Source: Nitrososphaerales archaeon TH5894
GTDB lineage: Archaea; Thermoproteota; Nitrososphaeria; Nitrososphaerales; Nitrososphaeraceae
Reading direction: 5' to 3'
Assembly: GCA_014523485.1 (NCBI GenBank)
Contig: JAATVK010000076.1
Coordinates: 1 to 10,797 of the forward strand
DNA length: 10,797 nt
Under the pieces are notes generated by a model. The model was not told the origin of the DNA and ran no database searches. It saw only the letters and a program-made list of their open reading frames with translations. Below, in pieces: positions 6,196 to 10,797 of the stretch (positions are counted from its first letter, which is position 1; every line of letters starts with the position of its first letter). A program made the translations under genes and the position numbers.

Positions 6196-8580
6196 ATGGA
6201 ACCAATAATAACTTCGAAATCCTGGAATCACGAAATTGAATCACAAGTCTTAAGGTCATGGGATTTAGAAAATCTTTATTCGTTTACCTTAAGAAAGAAT
6301 AACAATAATGATAATGTATTTGTTATTGATACTCCCCCTCCTTACCCTTCAGGGAAACCATGGCATATAGGTGCTGCTGCACACTATGCTCAGATAGATA
6401 TGATAGCTAGAACGGCAAGAATGAATGGTAACAATGTAATGTTCCCTATTGGCATAGATAGAAATGGCCTTCCTGTAGAGATCTATACAGAAAAAAAATA
6501 CAAAGTTCGAATGCGACAAATGCCTAGAGAAAAATTTCTAGAATTATGCAAAACTGCTCTTGACGACCTTGAAAAGGACATGATTGAGATAATGATAAAT
6601 CTCGGTTTAAGTGGTAATTTCAAAGAATATTATAGAACAGATTCCATAGAATTTAGAACTTTAACCCAAAAAACCTTTATCGATTTATGGAACAAAGGTC
6701 TTATCTATATTTCTAATAGACCAAATAATTACTGTCTAGATTGTGGTACTACAATATCTGATGCAGAAATAATCTATGATGACCTTCCCACAAATCTCTT
6801 TTATATGTATTTTAGTATAGCTGAGAACAATAAAAATCAACTAGTGGTTGCTTCTACTCGTCCTGAATTACTTTTTGCTTGTCAAGCGGTAATAATAAAT
6901 CCAAAAGATAATAGATATTCTCATTTAATTGGAAAAGAAGTAATATTACCTTTGTTCAAGAGAAAAGTCCCAATTTTAACCCATCATTCTGCAAAATCCG
7001 ATTTTGGATCCGGTGTAGTTATGGTTTGTAGTTACGGTGATCGTAATGATGTTCAAGTTTTTAGAGAATTAAATTTAAAAGAAATTATATCCATTGATAA
7101 AAATGGATATACTACTCCCTTTGCAGGAAATTACAAGAATTTGAAATTAAAACATGCAAGACAGAAAATTATTGAAGACTTGAGAAGGGAAGGTTTGATT
7201 GAAAAAGAAGAAAACATCATCCATAGATCTCCGATTTGTGAAAGAAGTAAGACTCAGGTCGAAATTATACCTTTACAGGATTATTATCTTAAACAATTAG
7301 AATATATTCCAATTCTCAAAGAGTTATCTAAAAAATTGAATTTTTATCCACCTGTTCATCAACAGATATTAAAAGATTGGTTAAATGCAATTTCAATAGA
7401 TTGGCCTATATCAAGAAGACGATTCTATGGAACTGAGATACCAGTTTGGTTTTGTCAAAATTGTAAATTACCTAATTTACCTAAATCGGGTATCTATTAT
7501 CAGCCATGGAAAGAAAAACCTCCGTTTGCTACCTGTGCTAATTGTGGATTCAACGAGTTTATTGGAGAAGAAAAAACATTCGATACATGGATGGACTCAA
7601 GTATTACACCATTATTCATCTCAAAATTTTCTCAAGACAATGAATTTTATAGCAGAACCTATCCTGCAACTATTAGACCTCAAGCCAAGGATATCATAAG
7701 AACTTGGCTATATTATACGATGCTTAGATGTTATCAATTAACAGAAAAATTATCCTGGCCTAATGTTTGGATAATGGGTTATGGTGTAGATGAAAAAGGA
7801 AAAAAGATGAGTAAAAGTAAAGGAAATGTTGTTGATCCTTTACCAATAATACAAAAATATGGAGCAGATACCTTTAGATTTTGGTCTGCTAGTGAAACAA
7901 ATTTGGGACAGGATTTTCGATGTTCTGAACAAAGCATTTCTAATTCACAGAAATTTCTCTCAAAGCTATGGAATTTAGGTAGGTTTCTTTCTTCCTTTAA
8001 AGTTCCAAAAGATTTGTCATCAACTGAGTCTTTAAAAAATAAAAATCTTCTCCATACGGATAAGTGGATTTTATCCGAATTAAACAAACTGATAAATACG
8101 TGTATAAAAGGATATGAAAATTATAACTTTTTTATTCCTGCAACGAGCATAAGAGATTTTACATGGAATGTTTTTGCGTCTCATTATGTGGAAATGATTA
8201 AAGGTAGAGTATATGATGATGAAAATAAGAATTTCCAAATATCATCACTATATACTTTGCATAGATGTTTCTCGACAATCCTATTATTAGTTGCTCCTAT
8301 CTGTCCATTTATTACAGATAAATTATGGAAAACTCTTTATTCTTCAGAAAGTATTCATAAACAGAGATTTCCCAAGACAGATGATTTTTTTAAAGAATTT
8401 GAAAAATATACTGAAAAAATAATAGAGTTTAATTCTCTTGTTTGGAATAAGAAAAAAAATTCAATTAATCCAACTACAGGGAAACCATTGTCACTAAAAG
8501 ATTCTACTTCAATATCTGTTCCATCAGAATTGACTGAGTTTGAACACGATTTGAAAACCATGCATAATATTATAGGATGA
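6196..8580 (+). CDS. valS: Valyl-tRNA synthetase, archaeal type
   Basis: This class I enzyme charges tRNA-Val with valine in the cytoplasm. The 794-residue protein has TPPPYPSGKPWHIGA at 46-60 (the HIGH region, here HIGA, which I recall as usual for this archaeal ValRS branch). The CP1 editing domain follows, with STRPE at 220-224, FGSGVV at 270-275 and a GDRNDV block replacing the typical HDxND (281-286). Next are the catalytic-domain strand DWPISRRRFYGTEIPVW (402-418), DTWMDSS (463-469) and KMSKS at 538-542 for ATP binding. Zinc-type cysteine pairs are C180/C183 and C420/C423 with C447/C450. The C-terminal third is the helical anticodon-binding domain; there is no long coiled-coil tail as in bacterial ValRS, which accounts for the shorter length. 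The start is supported by a TATA box at -27. The gene converges on the DUF6659-like gene. Confidence 0.93.
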   Translation: MEPIITSKSWNHEIESQVLRSWDLENLYSFTLRKNNNNDNVFVIDTPPPYPSGKPWHIGAAAHYAQIDMIARTARMNGNNVMFPIGIDRNGLPVEIYTEKKYKVRMRQMPREKFLELCKTALDDLEKDMIEIMINLGLSGNFKEYYRTDSIEFRTLTQKTFIDLWNKGLIYISNRPNNYCLDCGTTISDAEIIYDDLPTNLFYMYFSIAENNKNQLVVASTRPELLFACQAVIINPKDNRYSHLIGKEVILPLFKRKVPILTHHSAKSDFGSGVVMVCSYGDRNDVQVFRELNLKEIISIDKNGYTTPFAGNYKNLKLKHARQKIIEDLRREGLIEKEENIIHRSPICERSKTQVEIIPLQDYYLKQLEYIPILKELSKKLNFYPPVHQQILKDWLNAISIDWPISRRRFYGTEIPVWFCQNCKLPNLPKSGIYYQPWKEKPPFATCANCGFNEFIGEEKTFDTWMDSSITPLFISKFSQDNEFYSRTYPATIRPQAKDIIRTWLYYTMLRCYQLTEKLSWPNVWIMGYGVDEKGKKMSKSKGNVVDPLPIIQKYGADTFRFWSASETNLGQDFRCSEQSISNSQKFLSKLWNLGRFLSSFKVPKDLSSTESLKNKNLLHTDKWILSELNKLINTCIKGYENYNFFIPATSIRDFTWNVFASHYVEMIKGRVYDDENKNFQISSLYTLHRCFSTILLLVAPICPFITDKLWKTLYSSESIHKQRFPKTDDFFKEFEKYTEKIIEFNSLVWNKKKNSINPTTGKPLSLKDSTSISVPSELTEFEHDLKTMHNIIG

Positions 8581-8591
8581 ATTTATTTTCC

Positions 8592-8606
8592 TATTTGTAA
8601 CAAATA
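8592..8606. terminator. possible bidirectional hairpin between convergent genes
   Basis: TATTTG-TAA-CAAATA forms a 6-bp stem with a 3-base loop in the 69-base gap between the stop codons of valS and the DUF6659-like gene. T-rich stretches lie on both strands around it. The stem is weak (one G:C pair), so its role is uncertain. Confidence 0.25.
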
Positions 8607-8649
8607 AGAAATAGATAGATAAGATATTCTTCCAATTATTTTATTAGTG

Positions 8650-9045
8650 TTAAATATCGATTTTTCCATCTAACATATCTAAAGAATCCTCAGCTATATC
8701 TATCGCTGTATGAGAATCGATATTTGGCTCCATGGTAATTAATACTACCTTATTATCTAAATATAATGTAATTATTGAAAGTTTTTCCCGTTCAATATAG
8801 GAAAATCTTGCTTTACCCATAGTAGGATCAAACCTCTCTCTCATGGATCTTCTAATAGCTGTTTGAGCCAAATATAGCTCTTCTCCTGCCTCATCTACTA
8901 TAGAATCTATACCTTTTTTCATCCCGCCTGCGAGCAGAGCTCCAGTTTCATCTATTACTCCGGCATATCTTATGTCATCATGCAAAGCAAATATAGATTT
9001 ACATAACTTGTTATAATCCATCGCTATACTAACCGATAACTCCAT
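8650..9045 (-). CDS. DUF6659-like small protein (roadblock/profilin-like fold likely)
   Basis: This is a 131-residue soluble protein without signal peptide or membrane segment. The segment with IRYAGVIDETG (25-35), LLAGGMKKGI (37-46) and later IITLYLDNKVVLITMEP is the pattern I associate with DUF6659, found in many paralogues in thaumarchaeal genomes. Alternating helix and strand with a central hydrophobic hairpin resembles roadblock/LC7 or profilin-like small-GTPase or sensory adaptors, but no function is established. The first ATG at 9045 is preferred: TTTAATCATAT lies at about -29 to -19 from it, whereas the second Met (codon 9, at 9021) has no comparable element. The gene stands alone, facing valS, with a long gene-free stretch behind it. 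Family call is from memory of the motif; function unknown. Confidence 0.7.
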   Translation of the reverse strand: MELSVSIAMDYNKLCKSIFALHDDIRYAGVIDETGALLAGGMKKGIDSIVDEAGEELYLAQTAIRRSMRERFDPTMGKARFSYIEREKLSIITLYLDNKVVLITMEPNIDSHTAIDIAEDSLDMLDGKIDI

Positions 9046-9370
9046 TATTGAATGTTATTTCAGATATGATTAAACTTTTTTGGTATTATCTATAACCATC
9101 CTAACTTTAACTTTAATTTTACATATAAGAAAAATAAATATCGAAATATAAGATAAATACGATTCCGTGTAAACTTTCTTAATCTACTTATCCTATATTT
9201 GAGAAATGACAATAGTAATACAAAATATATGTACTTATGTCCTTCTCTTAAAGTTTACCAAAAATGAATTAGGAAAATTTTAATATTTTTTTTGATAAAT
9301 ATTATAGATTTTTTCACTAACAAAAATGATGAAGATCACAAAAAAATTTTAAAAATTTTGAAGATTAAAA

Positions 9371-9389
9371 GGTTGTGGGGAGGAGGGAA
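9371..9389 (+). other. isolated G-rich tract (four G runs)
   Basis: Runs of GG, GGGG, GG and GGG are separated by short loops, in a region otherwise almost only A and T. The pattern could fold as a two-tier G-quadruplex and also contains repeated Shine-Dalgarno-like GGAGG cores. No start codon is found at a useful distance behind it (the nearest ATG, at 9409, is about 20 bases on and opens only 20 codons). Confidence 0.4.
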
Positions 9390-9600
9390 GAATAGAAATA
9401 TCAAATCGATGAAATTTACAAGTAATAGATATGATGATTTTATAATAAATGTTATACTAGAGAAAGATTGATAAATATATGTTTTAATTACTAAAGTAGA
9501 TAGAACAATATCTTGTAACCAACCTATGGTATGTTAAAAGAAAACTATTGTATGAAATATATATCTTTGAATAGTAATGTCAACTTTAAGTCTAATAAGA

Positions 9601-9613
9601 TATTTATTAATTA
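9601..9613 (+). promoter_or_regulatory. TATA-like element upstream of the flavoprotein gene
   Basis: TATTTATTAATTA lies at -34 to -22 from the ATG at 9635. The best-centred part would place transcription start within a few bases of the ATG, which conflicts with use of the Shine-Dalgarno sequence just downstream. A second promoter farther upstream would resolve this. Confidence 0.35.
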
Positions 9614-9615
9614 AA

Positions 9616-9621
9616 GAGGAG
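9616..9621 (+). promoter_or_regulatory. Shine-Dalgarno-like GAGGAG before the flavoprotein gene
   Basis: GAGGAG lies 13 bases before the ATG, a longer spacing than usual. It is the only clear ribosome-binding-like sequence next to a start codon in this window, where the other genes appear leaderless. It could mean this message has a leader. Confidence 0.35.
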
Positions 9622-9634
9622 AATCAATCAGAAT

Positions 9635-10797
9635 ATGGGAAAAAAAATAGTAATTCTTGGAGCAGGTTTTGGAGGACTTTGTATCTCAAATATTTTAAGA
9701 AAAAACCTTGACGATACCCATGATATTATAGTTATTGATAAAAAAGATTATTTCATGATGGGATTGACAAATTTATGGATACTAGATGGTAGAAGAAAGT
9801 TAGAAAACTCAAAAATCCCCTTGACAAACTTAAAATCCAAGGGTATTACTTTTATACAAGATGAAATAACCAAAATCGATACAAAATCAAAACTAGTGAA
9901 AACACTACATAATGACGATCAACCTTATGATTTTCTTGTTATTGCTCTGGGAACTGACATGTCTACAAATATGATTCCAGGATTTAATACATATAATACT
10001 TTTAATCTGTATGATGGAGAGTGTATACCTTCTTTAAGAAAAAATATCCTGTCTTTAGAGAAAGGAAAAATTGCTATTGTAATAATGGGATTCCCATATA
10101 AGTGTCCACCAGCACCATATGAATCTGCTTTCATAATAAATCAAATTTTACGTAATTCTGATAAACGAAAGCAAATAGATATCGAAATTTATTTTCCATC
10201 ATACTTACCTTTACCTGTAGCTGGAGAGCAACTAAATTCAAAATTAACTTTTATGTTAAAAAAACAAAATTTAAATTTGTTTCCAAACTATTCACTAAAA
10301 GAAGTTCATAGCAATAATTTAGAATTTTATAATTGCCAAAAAAAAGAATACGATATCTTGGTTGGAATTCCATTTCATTTACCACCTCCTGTGATAAAAA
10401 AGTCAGGGTTACTAGAACCAAAAGAGAATTGGATCTCAGTCAACAGATTTACCTTAGAAACAAGGTTTAAAGATGTATTTGCTATTGGAGATGTCACTGA
10501 AATTAAAATAAACGATATTATAGCTGTGCCAAAAGCAGGTATTTTCGCTGAAGGTCAGGCAAGAGCTGTTGCTTCTCAAATTATCCATAAAATAAGGAAT
10601 GGTTCTCAAGAATATCCTATAGTTGAGTTCGATGGTAAAGGTTTTTGTTTTATGGAGACTGGAAATGGGAAAGCAGGATTTATCGACACATATTTTTACA
10701 ATAGTGAAGGTGCCACCACAATTTTAAAAAATCCATCAACTATATATTATAAGAAAAAAATTAATTTCGAGAAACATAGAATTGAAGAATGGTTATA
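9635..10797 (+). CDS. FAD-dependent oxidoreductase, flavocytochrome c / sulfide:quinone reductase-like, 3' end at window edge
   Basis: The frame is open to the window end: 387 codons followed by TA, so the stop may lie at the very next base. The final FEKHRIEEWL also resembles the family's C-terminus. Residues 3-15 hold the FAD-binding GxGxxG (GAGFGG at 9-14), LVIALGT is at 101-107, and the second flavin motif VFAIGDV is at 281-287. Cysteines C157 in YKCPPAPYE and C338 in GFCF sit where flavocytochrome c sulfide dehydrogenase has its redox disulfide pair (family positions near 161 and 337); a further Cys is C130. This suggests a two-electron oxidoreductase acting on sulfide or another small thiol-reactive reductant and passing electrons to a quinone or cytochrome. 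No signal peptide is seen, and no cytochrome gene is visible. The ATG is preceded by GAGGAG. Family placement is good; the substrate is inferred. Confidence 0.82.
   Translation, partial: MGKKIVILGAGFGGLCISNILRKNLDDTHDIIVIDKKDYFMMGLTNLWILDGRRKLENSKIPLTNLKSKGITFIQDEITKIDTKSKLVKTLHNDDQPYDFLVIALGTDMSTNMIPGFNTYNTFNLYDGECIPSLRKNILSLEKGKIAIVIMGFPYKCPPAPYESAFIINQILRNSDKRKQIDIEIYFPSYLPLPVAGEQLNSKLTFMLKKQNLNLFPNYSLKEVHSNNLEFYNCQKKEYDILVGIPFHLPPPVIKKSGLLEPKENWISVNRFTLETRFKDVFAIGDVTEIKINDIIAVPKAGIFAEGQARAVASQIIHKIRNGSQEYPIVEFDGKGFCFMETGNGKAGFIDTYFYNSEGATTILKNPSTIYYKKKINFEKHRIEEWL

Larger units (their letters stand above)
9046..9634. other. 589-base stretch without a convincing gene
   Basis: This lies between the divergent starts of the DUF6659-like gene and the flavoprotein gene. 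Both strands are full of stop codons; the longest tidy small frame I find is 20 codons (9409-9471), without support. Contents I can see: the promoter of the DUF6659-like gene at the left edge; a 9-bp inverted repeat (9169-9177 with 9250-9258) probably due to chance; an AT-only palindromic block at about 9346-9359; an isolated G-rich tract at 9371-9389; and the promoter and Shine-Dalgarno region of the flavoprotein gene at the right edge. I find no tRNA and no complete C/D-box RNA. A non-coding RNA or decayed gene is possible but unproven. Confidence 0.6.

Noticed and set aside
7779..8087. 102-codon minus-strand open frame inside valS
   Set aside because: Shadow of the valS coding frame; low-complexity Phe/Ser-rich translation with no motif.
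9169..9258. 9-bp inverted repeat (GTAAACTTT / AAAGTTTAC) 72 bases apart
   Set aside because: About one such match is expected by chance in a stretch this long and AT-rich; no mobile-element gene or target duplication goes with it.
9342..9359. AAAATTTT-type palindromic block
   Set aside because: Composed only of A and T, so symmetry is expected by chance.
9325..9440. ATGATGA sequences resembling C boxes of C/D guide RNAs
   Set aside because: No matching D box (CTGA) at the required distance; the motif is common by chance in this composition.
9409..9471. 20-codon frame after the G-rich tract
   Set aside because: Too short, about 20 bases from the G-rich tract (too far for a ribosome site), and no sign of a peptide family.

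Overview
The window is about 10.8 kb of very AT-rich DNA and reads as archaeal, most likely Thaumarchaeota (Nitrososphaerota, ammonia-oxidising archaea). Four things point there: a coenzyme F420 biosynthesis gene (cofC); an archaeal-type valyl-tRNA synthetase with the class-typical PWHIGAAAHY block; a small protein of the roadblock-like DUF6659 type, which I associate with thaumarchaea; and start codons that in several cases lie only about 20-30 bases downstream of a TATA box with no Shine-Dalgarno sequence, i.e. leaderless messages. The low GC and Asn-rich insertions would fit Nitrosocosmicus or a related soil lineage, but I cannot fix the genus from sequence alone. There is no tRNA, rRNA, CRISPR array, transposase or phage gene.

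Layout. Left block, all on +: the 3' part of cofC (its start codon is just outside the window), a zinc-lobe-containing medium-chain reductase, a CitE/HpcH-type CoA-lyase-like protein, and purB. Middle: a stand-alone asparagine-synthetase-like amidotransferase domain on the minus strand, convergent with purB. It is divergent from a 272-residue QueD/PTPS-family protein that carries an extra N-terminal domain and starts with TTG. Right: valS on +, convergent with a small DUF6659-like protein on -. Then comes a 589-base stretch with no convincing gene, holding an isolated G-rich tract. The window ends with a flavocytochrome-c/sulfide:quinone-reductase-like flavoprotein that runs off the right edge, probably with only the last base of its stop codon missing.

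How the genes relate. Most genes look like separate transcription units with their own TATA elements, so this is mainly a housekeeping neighbourhood: F420 cofactor, purines, a deazapurine/pterin step and tRNA charging. More accessory redox and CoA-related genes are mixed in. The best candidates for unusual biology are the QueD fusion with an apparently PD-(D/E)xK-like N-terminal domain, the glutaminase-free asparagine-synthetase homologue with a perfect palindrome between its TATA box and start codon, the reductase that keeps its structural zinc site but has lost the catalytic one, and the flavoprotein with a paired redox cysteine arrangement. I see no clear-cut novel multi-gene defence or mobile system.
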